DNA of 64,000 nt from Hyphomicrobiales bacterium (GTDB lineage: Bacteria > Pseudomonadota > Alphaproteobacteria > Rhodospirillales > JACKKN01), in the NCBI GenBank assembly GCA_024236415.1, contig JACKKN010000002.1:248001-312000 (forward strand), given 5' to 3'. Of this stretch, positions 38,871 through 47,400 are shown piece by piece. Under the pieces are notes generated by a model. The model was not told where the DNA came from, did not search any database, and was given only the letters and a program-made list of their open reading frames with translations. The translations under genes were made by a program, and so were the position numbers. Position 1 is the stretch's first letter; each line of letters starts with the position of its first letter.

Positions 38871-39590
38871 ATGGCCCTTTCGTTCCGTCCCGCCCGCCGG
38901 CGCCTGCTGGGCGCCCTGCTGTGGGCCGGCATCCCCCTGCCCGCCCTGGTGGCCCTGGCCCGCGGCGCCCGCGCCATGTCCCGCCGCCCGGTGGCGCCCG
39001 GGGTGCAGGAGATGGAGGGCGACGTGCGCATCAACGGCCGGCCGGCGCGCCCGGGGCAGCAGGTCAAGCCCGGCGACGTGGCCAGCACCGGCGCCGGGGC
39101 GCGGCTGGTGATCGTGGTCGGCCAACACGCCTTCCTGCTGCGGGAGCGGAGCGAGATCGAGTTCTTCCCCGAATACTTCACCGACGAATCGGGCGCCGTG
39201 GCCGGCACCCTGCGCGTGGTGCAGGGCGCCATGCTGTCGGTGTTCGGGCGCACCCCGGGGGTGACCATCGACACGCCGGTCGCCGGCATCGGCATCCGCG
39301 GCACCGCCTGTTACGTGGATTCGCGGCCGGCGCGCACCTATGCCTGCGTCTGCTATGGCCGCGCCGAGCTGCGCGCGGCGGGTACCGGCGGGGCGCCGGG
39401 GCCGCTGCTGGAAACGGTGACCACCACCCACCACGACCAGCCGCGCTACATCTACCCGCCCGGCGCGCCGGCGGCCATTGCCCCGGCCCCGGTCATCGAC
39501 CACCGGGACGCCGAGCTGCGCATGCTGGAAGCCCTGTTCGACCGCCGCCCGCCGTTCGACACCGGCGGGCAGGAGACCGACCGCTACTGA
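38871..39590 (+). CDS. Exported FecR-domain protein
   Basis: A 239-residue protein with a basic N-terminus and one hydrophobic signal (RRRLLGALLWAGIPLPALVALARG), followed by a FecR domain: VRINGRPARPGQQVKPGDVASTGAGARLVIVVGQHAFLLRERSEIEFF and RVVQGAMLSVFGRTPGVTIDTPVAGIGIRGTACYVD. No sigma or TonB receptor gene is adjacent, so it is not the classical FecR anti-sigma arrangement; stand-alone periplasmic FecR proteins are thought to be scaffold or sensor proteins. ATG 38871 has a weak RBS (AAGGAAA). Confidence 0.87.
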   Translation: MALSFRPARRRLLGALLWAGIPLPALVALARGARAMSRRPVAPGVQEMEGDVRINGRPARPGQQVKPGDVASTGAGARLVIVVGQHAFLLRERSEIEFFPEYFTDESGAVAGTLRVVQGAMLSVFGRTPGVTIDTPVAGIGIRGTACYVDSRPARTYACVCYGRAELRAAGTGGAPGPLLETVTTTHHDQPRYIYPPGAPAAIAPAPVIDHRDAELRMLEALFDRRPPFDTGGQETDRY

Positions 39591-39597
39591 GCCGGGT

Positions 39598-40380
39598 TCA
39601 CACCGCCTGCGGCTTGACCGCCCGGTGGTGGGCCAGGATGCCGCCAGGCGCGCTGTCCGAGGTGACCTGGTGGAAGCCGATGCCGTTTAGCAGGCGGGTC
39701 AGCTCGGCCTCGGAATAGAACAGCTCGATGGCGCGCACGAAGTAGTCGCGGCAGCTGCGGGCCTCGTTGCCGCTGCCGAACATCATGGCCGTGCCGGCGA
39801 CGCAGCCCTTCAGGTACATGCCGTACAGGCGGCGCACCGCCGGGTTCTCGGGCTTCAGCATGTCGCAGTGGTAGAAAGCCCCGCCCGGGCGCAGGACACG
39901 GCGGATTTCCGAGAACACGTCGATCACCCGCAGGTGGCGCGAGGCGAACTGCAGGGTCACCACGTCGAAGCTGTCGTCGGGGAACGGCAGCTCGTGCACG
40001 TCGTCCACGTGCGATTCGATGGAGAAGCCGCGGGCCTTGGCGCGGCGGCCGCCCTCGGCCTGCATGGCGGCGCTGCGGTCGATGGCGGTGACCTTGATGT
40101 CCGGCTGCCGGGCCAGCAGCGCGATTCCGACACCGTTGGTGCCGGCGCAGACGTCCAGCACCCGGTCCCCCGCGCCGACGCCGATGGCGCGGGTGAAGCG
40201 GCGGCGCCAGGCGCTGCACAGGCCCAGGCTGGCAACGTCGCTGGCGATGTCATAGTAGGGCGCCACGTCGGCGAAGACCGCCTCCAGGGTCTCGTCCCAG
40301 ACGGGCGCGAATTCCCGGTGCCGGTTCTGCTCGCGCAGCTGGAAGTCCTGTTCGATCTCGCTGTTACGGGTGAAATTCAT
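39598..40380 (-). CDS. UbiE/COQ5-like methyltransferase
   Basis: A 260-residue protein: APYYDIASDVASLGLCSAWRRRFTRAIGVGAGDRVLDVCAGTNGVGIALLARQ is the UbiE-type SAM motif and VTAIDRSAAMQAEGGRRAKARG follows. The C-terminal VTLQFASRHLRVIDVFSEIRRVLRPGGAFYHCDML also fits. It is too diverged for a firm ubiE/menG call, and a lipid or quinone precursor is the family-typical acceptor. Convergent with the FecR gene (7-bp gap). Confidence 0.87.
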   Translation of the reverse strand: MNFTRNSEIEQDFQLREQNRHREFAPVWDETLEAVFADVAPYYDIASDVASLGLCSAWRRRFTRAIGVGAGDRVLDVCAGTNGVGIALLARQPDIKVTAIDRSAAMQAEGGRRAKARGFSIESHVDDVHELPFPDDSFDVVTLQFASRHLRVIDVFSEIRRVLRPGGAFYHCDMLKPENPAVRRLYGMYLKGCVAGTAMMFGSGNEARSCRDYFVRAIELFYSEAELTRLLNGIGFHQVTSDSAPGGILAHHRAVKPQAV

Positions 40381-40499
40381 CCGATACCCCCATGTTGGAT
40401 CCCCTGAGCCGCCCCCTTCCCACGGGGACTTGTGGCGTTTGGACTTGATCTAACTATCGATCTCCGTCCGTGGCCAGCAAAAAAGGCGCCGCCGCCCGT

Positions 40500-41837
40500 T
40501 CAGTCGCCGGCCTCGGCCGGCACCAGGGCCATGTCGCCGCCCAGGATCTGGCCGTGCTTGGCCTGGGCCTCGCGGCGGAAGACCAGGTTGGCGGCCAGGT
40601 AGTACCCGGCCCGGTGCAGGTTGCGGATGTTGGTGTCGCGGTCCCACAGGCGGTGGAAGATGGACCCGGCGGTGTAGAACTGGGTGCGCGCCCAGTGGCA
40701 GCCGTCGGTCAACTGGCGCGGCGTCATGCCGCGCGGCACGAAGGTGGCGTTGCCATAGCGGAAGTCCGGGTCCAGCCACCAGCGTTCGTGCAGCAGCCGC
40801 CCCTCGTCGCGCAGACGGTCGTACAGCTTGGCCCCCGGGGTCGGCATCAGGCCGGCGAAGTTGCCCAGGAAGAAGCGGTTGCGCACGGCGAAGTCCACGG
40901 TCTCGGCGAAGCTGTCCGGCGTGTCGGCGTCGTAGCCGAACACGAACGAGCCATAGATCATGACCCCCGCGTCCTGCAGGATGCGGATCGAGGTCTCGTA
41001 GTCCTGGCGCTTGACCCCCCAGCCCTTGCGCATCTGCTTCAGGTTCTCGGGGTTCAGGGATTCGAACCCGATCAGGGCGCCGGCGCAGCCGCTCTTTTCC
41101 AGCAGCTTCATCAACTCCCGGTCCTGGGCGATGTCGATGGACATCTGGCACGACCAGGTGACGTTCAGGGGGATCAGGGCGCGGAACAGCTCCTTGGCCT
41201 TGTCGGTGTCGACGAAGATGTTGTCGTCGATGAAGAAAACGTGGCGGTGGTTCATGCGCTCGATCTCGTCGACCACGTCGGCCACCGGGCGCTGGCGCAG
41301 GCAGGAGCCGTAGAAGGCCCGGATCGAGCAGAATTCGCAGTTGAACTTGCAGCCGCGGCCGTACTGGATCACCGTCGCCGGCGCGTATCCCTTGCCCTTG
41401 AAGATGGAGCGGTCGAGCCGCAGGTCGGCCAGGTCGGCGGTCTCGGTCTGGGTGTAGACGGACCGCATGCGCCCGGCGCGGAAGTCGGCCACCAGCTCCT
41501 CCCACACCCCCTCGGCGTCGCCGCGGACGATGGCGTCGCAGTGGGACAGGGCCTCGTCGGCCATGAAGGTGGGGTGGTGGCCGCCCATGACCACGGCGGC
41601 GCCCAGGGCCCGGTACTGGCGCGCGATCTGGTACGCGCGCCGCGCCGTGTGCGTCTCCACCGTGAGGGCCACCAGGTCCACGGTCGGGTCCAGGGGCACG
41701 TCTTCCCGGCGCTCGTCCCAGAACACCACCTCGACGTCGTCGGGGGTGCGGGCGGCCAGGATGGCGAAGACCAGGGGCTCGATGGCGTCGAACGCCCGGG
41801 TCTTGAACATGTTGGGCACCACGAAGGCGATCTTCAT
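40500..41837 (-). CDS. B12-binding-domain radical SAM protein
   Basis: A 445-residue protein. Residues 1-130 form a cobalamin-binding-like domain without the DxHxxG motif (base-off His absent; VVMGGHHPTFMADEALSH is the later part). The radical SAM core has CX3CX2C in YGRGCKFNCEFCSIRAFYG (near 178-190), followed by HVFFIDDNIFVD and GFESLNPENLKQMRKGWG. Related enzymes methylate unactivated carbons in lipids or tetrapyrroles, including hopanoid methylases, but no specific family is assigned. ATG 41837 was chosen on homology. Neighbours give no pathway. Confidence 0.88.
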   Translation of the reverse strand: MKIAFVVPNMFKTRAFDAIEPLVFAILAARTPDDVEVVFWDERREDVPLDPTVDLVALTVETHTARRAYQIARQYRALGAAVVMGGHHPTFMADEALSHCDAIVRGDAEGVWEELVADFRAGRMRSVYTQTETADLADLRLDRSIFKGKGYAPATVIQYGRGCKFNCEFCSIRAFYGSCLRQRPVADVVDEIERMNHRHVFFIDDNIFVDTDKAKELFRALIPLNVTWSCQMSIDIAQDRELMKLLEKSGCAGALIGFESLNPENLKQMRKGWGVKRQDYETSIRILQDAGVMIYGSFVFGYDADTPDSFAETVDFAVRNRFFLGNFAGLMPTPGAKLYDRLRDEGRLLHERWWLDPDFRYGNATFVPRGMTPRQLTDGCHWARTQFYTAGSIFHRLWDRDTNIRNLHRAGYYLAANLVFRREAQAKHGQILGGDMALVPAEAGD

Positions 41838-41975
41838 TGCGTTCCCTGTCGCATGGCGGCGCGCCGGCCGCCGGTTCGGTCCCCTCCGTGCCGGGCCCAG
41901 CATAGCGTGGCGGCCGGCGGGCCGGAACGGTTTTGTGGCCCGTTTCCGGGCACCTCGGCCGGCGCCAGGATACAC

Positions 41976-42007
41976 CACTGAAAATGCAAATTAAATTCCA
42001 TTCAGTG
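41976..42007. promoter_or_regulatory. Inverted repeat in the divergent promoter of the radical SAM gene
   Basis: Arms CACTGAA (41976-41982) and TTCAGTG (42001-42007) flank an AT-rich 18-bp spacer in the 383-bp gap between the radical SAM gene and a small hypothetical gene. It is the only AT-rich patch there, so it probably marks the radical SAM promoter/operator. A TATGAT at 42136-42141 may be the -10 of the downstream plus-strand gene. I see no gene in the gap. Confidence 0.35.
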
Positions 42008-42220
42008 TCACCCGGCGGCGGTCGCGCCTTTCCCCGGGCGGCGTCCCGGCCCCGGTCGAGCGAATCCGCCGGCACCGGCCGGAGGCCGCGAACCGCAGGG
42101 GTCGACGCGGTTCCGCCGCGGCGCGCGGAATGGGGTATGATGGACCCGTGGCCAGGCGCCGCCCTCCGGGGCGCCGCGGGCCACGGCACCAGGAAACCAG
42201 GGAACCGGCGGGGACAGGCC

Positions 42221-42559
42221 ATGACCAGGAAGACCACGCGCGTCGTGCTGGACTGCGAGAAGGAATTCGGGCCCGAGTGGAACTGGATGCCCAAGACGCT
42301 GGCCGACCTGATCCCCTGGGCCGAGAAGTACCTGGCCCTGATCCCCGAGGACTACCGCGCCACCGCCGCCTTCGAGACGGTGGCCTTCCGCGACTCACGC
42401 CAGGACCACTGGCTGAACGTGAAGGTCCACTACCTGCGCCCGGAAACAGACGACGAGATGGCCGACCGCCTGGAAGCCGAGGAAAAGGAGAAACAGGCGC
42501 GCCAGGAACTGGAACGGCAGAAGCTCCAGGAGTTGAAGGAGCGGTTCAGCGACCGGTGA
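42221..42559 (+). CDS. Hypothetical acidic/basic coiled-coil-tailed protein
   Basis: A 112-residue cytoplasmic protein starting at ATG 42221: TRKTTRVVLDCEKEFGPEWNWMP leads into a folded region (LIPWAEKYLALIPEDYRATAAFET), then a charged helix of about 30 residues (ADRLEAEEKEKQARQELERQ) likely forming a coiled coil. The -10-like TATGAT lies 79 bp upstream. I do not recognise the family. Confidence 0.65.
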   Translation: MTRKTTRVVLDCEKEFGPEWNWMPKTLADLIPWAEKYLALIPEDYRATAAFETVAFRDSRQDHWLNVKVHYLRPETDDEMADRLEAEEKEKQARQELERQKLQELKERFSDR

Positions 42560-42614
42560 GGGGCGGCTTTTCCGGGCCATGGCGCCGCCCCGCAACGGGC
42601 ACCGGCAAGCGTGA

Positions 42615-42743
42615 ACCACAGAGACCGCAGAGAAGCACAGAGAAGCCACAGAGGCTCCGCTGCGCGGAGCGGAACCCCCGGCGCGCAGCGCCCACTCAAT
42701 TCTTCTCTGTGGAATCTCTGTGAAACTCAGTGTTCTCTGTGGT
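42615..42743. repeat. Imperfect inverted pair of ACCACAGAGA-type repeats
   Basis: 42615-42655 begins ACCACAGAGACC and contains several CACAGAGA units; 42700-42743 contains TCTCTGTGG units in reverse orientation. The pair forms a long imperfect stem around a 44-bp GC-rich loop. CACAGAGA repeats of this type are found scattered in many bacterial genomes. It immediately precedes the AT-rich island and, with the tandem copies at 42762-42835, accounts for the 305-bp gap before the island gene. Confidence 0.6.
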
Positions 42744-42761
42744 GAATTGAAAACAAGCGCC

Positions 42762-42835
42762 AATTAAGTATTGTGTCCCCATAATTCTGCAATTAAGTAT
42801 TGTGTCCCCATAATTCTGTGTCCCCATAATTCTGC
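42762..42835 (+). repeat. Tandem AAGTATTGTGTCCCC repeats, left border of the AT-rich island
   Basis: Two full 28-29-bp units start at 42762 and 42791, and a third, 5'-truncated unit occupies 42817-42835. Each full unit contains AATTAAGTATTGTG followed by TCCCCATAATTCTG. The same core recurs inverted at the other side of the neighbouring gene. There are no spacers between units, so this is not CRISPR. Confidence 0.85.
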
Positions 42836-42864
42836 AACTGGCATTAATTAGGAAAACTGAACGA

Positions 42865-44049
42865 ATGGCTCTGAAGTGGAAGGTTCTGATCATCGTCGTA
42901 GCCGTTCTTTGCTTTCTGGGGATTTTCCCGCCGACGGGGATTTTTTTGCGGTTAATTCTCGCGGATCTGACCTCGATTTTTGATCATGAGCCGTCCTTCT
43001 TGGCCAAGCTGGACGTCGATTTGGATGTCAACGGTCGGCCTGTTCATTTCGAGCGCATCCTAGAATGCGAGACCTACGAGGCGCCGGCAGGCGGAATCGG
43101 CGATAGGCCGACCAAGCTGTTTGGACGTTTGTCGACCCGCTACGCCGTTAACGTCGGAGCACTGGGGTACCGACTACCGGACGGCAGCGCGGTAATAATG
43201 TGGACGCCCTATCTCTGTGCGCACAAGGTGGTAGAGGAATCGTGGTGGCGCACCGTTCGAAAGCCTTTGCCGCTACCGGATGGCGTCATCCCCTACATGG
43301 CGTGGGCCCCCAACGCCGATACACTTGAGAAGTTGGAGGTCTATGTTTCGCCCAGCTATTTCGACCAGCCGAATGCCAGGATCAAAATCAAACGGGTACA
43401 AATCTCCGAGGCGCCTCAACGCGCTGACGCCGATCCACCAGACGAATTCGAGTGGTTCACGACAAAACCATTGCCTAATGAAGAGCGGAAACATCTTCCG
43501 CGGTTCAAAGCGTATTCGCGTGTGGTATTGGCAGAGAAGGAGTGGCGAGGTCAGAATTCCGAACTCGATACACTGCTCGACACCATTAACGAGCCGACGG
43601 TTATTCAAGGTGCCGAACTACCCGGCGGAGAAACCGTCGATCTTGCGGTAAAACGAATATTTGAAAAGCATTTTGGTCGTCTTTCTACCCATACTAATCG
43701 ACAACCTCGTATGCGATACGACAACGAAGGCACAGGCCGAAACATGTTCATGGGAAAGCGAAGCCGATTTCTAGACAAAATCGCTTCGGTGTCGATAAAA
43801 TCCGATGGCATAAATGTTGATAGAGTATTGAGTCAAGGTTTTTTGGCGCTTACGCTCGAAGGAAAATTCGAAAATCCGTCAAAGGTAGTATTCAAAGAAT
43901 CAATTATCTACCGTTACCTAAAAACCGATCATTTTAACGGATTTATTTATGATCCAGAGTCTAAGAGGATTCTCTATGTGTTCAACAATACGAGATATTT
44001 TAGGGCTCGAAGAGACAGCGCGATCCTGCATCGCATATCCGGGAAATAA
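42865..44049 (+). CDS. AT-rich orphan gene, single-pass membrane protein of unknown function
   Basis: A 394-residue protein with an N-terminal membrane anchor (KVLIIVVAVLCFLGIFPPTGIFLRLILADL) and a large soluble domain that I do not recognise. The domain has WWRTVRKPLPLPDGVIPYMAWAP near 130, a PNARIKIKRVQ strand and a C-terminal YLKTDHFNGFIYDPESKRILYVFNNTR segment with immunity-protein or lipoprotein-like beta character. Base composition is unlike the neighbours: the 3' half is visibly AT-rich (20 G/C in the 60 bases 43861-43920) and uses AT-ending codons. Bordered on both sides by oppositely oriented TATTGTGTCCCC repeats, so most likely acquired horizontally. Confidence 0.8.
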   Translation: MALKWKVLIIVVAVLCFLGIFPPTGIFLRLILADLTSIFDHEPSFLAKLDVDLDVNGRPVHFERILECETYEAPAGGIGDRPTKLFGRLSTRYAVNVGALGYRLPDGSAVIMWTPYLCAHKVVEESWWRTVRKPLPLPDGVIPYMAWAPNADTLEKLEVYVSPSYFDQPNARIKIKRVQISEAPQRADADPPDEFEWFTTKPLPNEERKHLPRFKAYSRVVLAEKEWRGQNSELDTLLDTINEPTVIQGAELPGGETVDLAVKRIFEKHFGRLSTHTNRQPRMRYDNEGTGRNMFMGKRSRFLDKIASVSIKSDGINVDRVLSQGFLALTLEGKFENPSKVVFKESIIYRYLKTDHFNGFIYDPESKRILYVFNNTRYFRARRDSAILHRISGK

Positions 44050-44056
44050 CAATTCC

Positions 44057-44095
44057 GGGGACACAATACTTACAAATCCAGGGACACAATACTTA
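44057..44095 (-). repeat. Inverted GGGGACACAATACTTA copies, right border of the AT-rich island
   Basis: Two copies, 44057-44072 (GGGGACACAATACTTA) and 44081-44095 (GGGACACAATACTTA), 24 bp apart, are the reverse complement of the core in the left-border tandem repeats (42762-42835). The first begins 8 bp after the stop of the island gene. Confidence 0.85.
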
Positions 44096-44186
44096 TCCAC
44101 CGTGCCGGCGTTTTTGCCAGGCTAGCCAGTAATGGTGAGTTGGTGACCGGAGCATCGTCGGCGAAATGCGGTGTCCGGGATTGTTC

Positions 44187-44445
44187 TTGTTTGCGCTCAA
44201 GCGCCGCTCCGCCCTCCGGGCTCGGCTTACGGACCTGCGGCCCGGGGTCCTCGCTGCGCTCGTCCAGGCCAATCCGCTCCACCGCGCTTTGGGCCGGTGC
44301 CCTGCCGGCCAGCGGTTGAGCGGGTGACGGGCGTTGGCCGGGCTCTGTTTCCGGGTCCGGCGGACCCGGCAAGCGCGACCGCGCGCCCGAGCTTATGCGA
44401 GGCAAGCCGAGCCCGGAGGGCGGAGCGGCGCTTGAGCGCAAACAA
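44187..44445. repeat. 42-bp perfect inverted repeat enclosing 175 bp
   Basis: 44187-44228 (beginning TTGTTTGCGCTCAAGC) and 44404-44445 (ending GCTTGAGCGCAAACAA) are exact reverse complements over 42 bp. The 175-bp centre is GC-rich, contains several stop codons in all frames and shows no gene. The right arm ends 6 bp before the stop of the giant coiled-coil gene. Together with the island repeats this fills the 402-bp gap after the orphan gene; it looks like a non-autonomous element or a duplicated gene end. Confidence 0.75.
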
Positions 44446-44451
44446 ATACCC

Positions 44452-47400
44452 CTAAAACTCCCTCTCCACCGCCCGCGACAGCAGCATGTAGAGCTTCCCC
44501 ACATCGCTCATCAGGAACGTCGTTTCCAGAATCCCGTCGTGGTCCCACTTGCGGGCCTCGTGGAGGAAGTCGCCGAAGTCGGACAGGTAGCGGCCCACGT
44601 AGTCGCGGAACTGGCGGTCGTCCTGGTATTTCTGGCGCAGGGCGGCGAGGCGTTCGCGTTGGCGGAAGCCCAGCATCTTGGCCACGAAGATGCCGCGCTC
44701 GCCCCTGTTGAAGCGGCGCCAGTCGTCCTCGCCCACCGAGGCGTCCATGACCCGGGCCATGTCGATGGCCATGGACTGCAGGCTCTCGGACAGGAAGGTG
44801 GCGCGGCGCAGGAAGCTGGCGTCGCGGGTGGTGCGGGCCTCGCGGCGCAGGTCGTCCAGCAGGTCGTCGGCCTGCTGCGCCTCGCGGCGCAGGTCGCCGG
44901 CGCGCTCGTCCAGCAGGCGCACCAGGCCGCTGGAGGCCTCCTCCACCTCGCCGGCGGCGTCGCGCCAGGTGCGGGTGCGCTCGCCCAGGGTCCGGTCCCA
45001 GGCCTCGACCTTGGCCAGGGCCTCGCCCGAGACCCGGCCCACCTGGCCGCCGGCGCGCTCCAGGGCGCCTTCCAGCATCTCCAGGCCCTTCTCGGTGCGC
45101 TCCCAGGTGGCGCCCAGGGCCTCCATCTGCTGGCGCAGGCCGTCGTTGCCGGCGCCGACCCGGGCGACGATGGCGTCCGCCTCCTGGGCGGCGCGGGCGG
45201 ATTCGCGGCTCAGCAGCTCGGCCAGGTTGGCGAGCCGCGCCGCCGCGTCGTCGCCGCCGCGCAGGGCCTCGGCCGTGCGCGCGGCCAGGGCCTCGCCGGC
45301 CCGGTCCAGGCGCTCGGTGGCCGAGTCCGTGGCCGCGTCCAGGTCCCGCGCGCCGCGGGTCACGGTGTCGAGCACCCCGTCCAGGCGCTCGACGGCGCCG
45401 TCGGCGCTTGTCCGCAGGGCCTCGGCGCGGCCGTCCAGCTCGCCGCCCACCCGGCGCAGGTGCTCCAGCGCCCGCTCGCTCAGGGCGCCCAGGTCGCGGG
45501 TGCGTTCGGCCAGGGCGGCGGTCACCGTGTCGACCTTGCCGCGGGCCTGGTCCGACGCCGCGGTCAGGTCGTCGGAATGGCGCTGGATGGCGCCGGTGAC
45601 CAGCGACATGAGCTTGGCCGCCTGGTCCACCGCCATGGTCACGGCGTGGGCGCGCTCGTGCAGGCCGTCGCCGACGCGGGCCAGCCGCGCCACCGCCTCG
45701 TCGCTGACCCCGCCCAGGTCGGCGGCGCCGGCGTGCAGGGTCTCGGTGAAGGCGCGCACCTGGGCCGCGGCTTCGTCCTGGGCCGCGCGCAGGTCGCCCA
45801 GGCGCTGGCGCAGCAGGTCGCCGACCTCGGACAGCTGGCCGCCGGCGCGGGCCATGGCGCCGTCCAGCTCGCCGGTGCGCTGGCCCATCAGGGCGGCGAT
45901 GTCGTCCAGGCGGCCGGCCACCCGGTCGGCGGCGGCGCTGGCGTCCTCCACCGCCTGGCCGGTGCGCTCGCCGACGGCGCGCAGGCGTTCCAGCGCCGCC
46001 TCGGCGGCGCCGCGCAGGCGCCCGTCGGCGGCCCCGGCGATGGCCGACAGGCCGCCCTCGGCGGCCTTGACGGCCTCCAGCACCCGGTTCTGCAGGTCGC
46101 CGGCCAGGTCGCGCAGGCGCCGCGCGCCGCCCTCGACGGCGCCGTCCACCTGGCCGCCGGCGGTCTCCAGCCCCTGGCCGGCGTGAACCAGGGCGCGGGC
46201 CGCCTCGTCCAGGCGCCCGGCGGCGCGGTCGGCGGCGGCGTCCAGGTCGCGGGCGCGGCGCGCCATCTCGCCGCCCACGGTTTCCAGTCGGCCGCGGGCG
46301 CCCTCGGTGGCCGTGTCCAGGTCCCTGGACTGGCGGGTCAGGGCCTGGGTGGCGAGGGCCAGCAGGGCCGCCGCCCGCTCGGCCGCGGCCGAGACCTGGC
46401 GCGACCGCTCGCCCATCTCCTGGCCGACCCGGGCCAGGCCGTCCTGGGCCCGGGCGCCGCTGCCGTCCAGGCCCTCGGCGGCCTGGTCCAGCGACCGGGT
46501 GGCCGACTGCACCCTGCCCTCGGCCTCGTCGGCGGCGGCGACCAGGGACAGCAGGCGCAGGCGCATCTCCTCGCCCAGGGCGCGCAGGCGCGCCTCGCTG
46601 CCGTCGGCGGCGCCGGAGACCTCCTCGGCGCGGCGGCGCAGGGCGTCGGCGGCGTCCAGGATCATCTGCGTGGTGCGGGTGGTGGCGTGGTCCATCTGCG
46701 CCACCCGGTCGTCCAGCAGGCGGGCGCCGCTGCCGATGCTGGCCTCGGCCAGGTCGCGCGCCTCGCCCAGCTTGCGCGCACCCTCGAACACCGCCTCGCC
46801 CAGGGCGCGGATGCGGCCGGCGGCCTCCTCGGTGCCGGCGGTGGCCTCGCCCACCTGGCCGGCGAAGGCGGCCACCAGGCCGCCGGTGCGCTCGGCCAGG
46901 GCGTCGACCCGGTCCAGCCCGCCGCGCAGGGCCCGGTCGGTGGCCTGCAGGTCGTGCAGGCCCTTTTCGGCGGCCACCGACAGGTCGCGCGCGCTCTGGT
47001 GCAGGGTGTCGCCCAGGGCGCGCACGTGGTCGCTGGCCTTCTCGGACGTGGCGCCCAGGTCGATGGTCTGGCGGCGCAGGCCCTCGGCCACCATGCGGAT
47101 GCGCAGGATCGCCTGCTCGCTCAGCTTGTCCAGGGCCAGGGCGCGGCGCTCCAGGGCCTCGCCGGCGCCCTCCACCTTGCCGGCGGCGGCGTCGGACAGG
47201 ACCGAGAGGTCGGCCGTGCGCTGGTTCAGCAGCTCGCCCAGGCCCTCCATGCGGCGCACGGCGGTGTCCGACACCTGGGCCAGGTCGCCGCTGGCCCGGC
47301 GCAGCACCTCGCCGGCCTCGCCGGTGCGGGCCACGGTGCGCTCGGTCAGGTCGCCCAGGTCGCGGGCCTGGGCGCGGAAGGCCTCGGCGCTGTCGTCGAT

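Noticed and set aside
42762..42835. Tandem 29-bp units considered as a small CRISPR array
   Set aside because: Units are contiguous with no variable spacers, no cas genes are near, and the same core recurs inverted across a gene.
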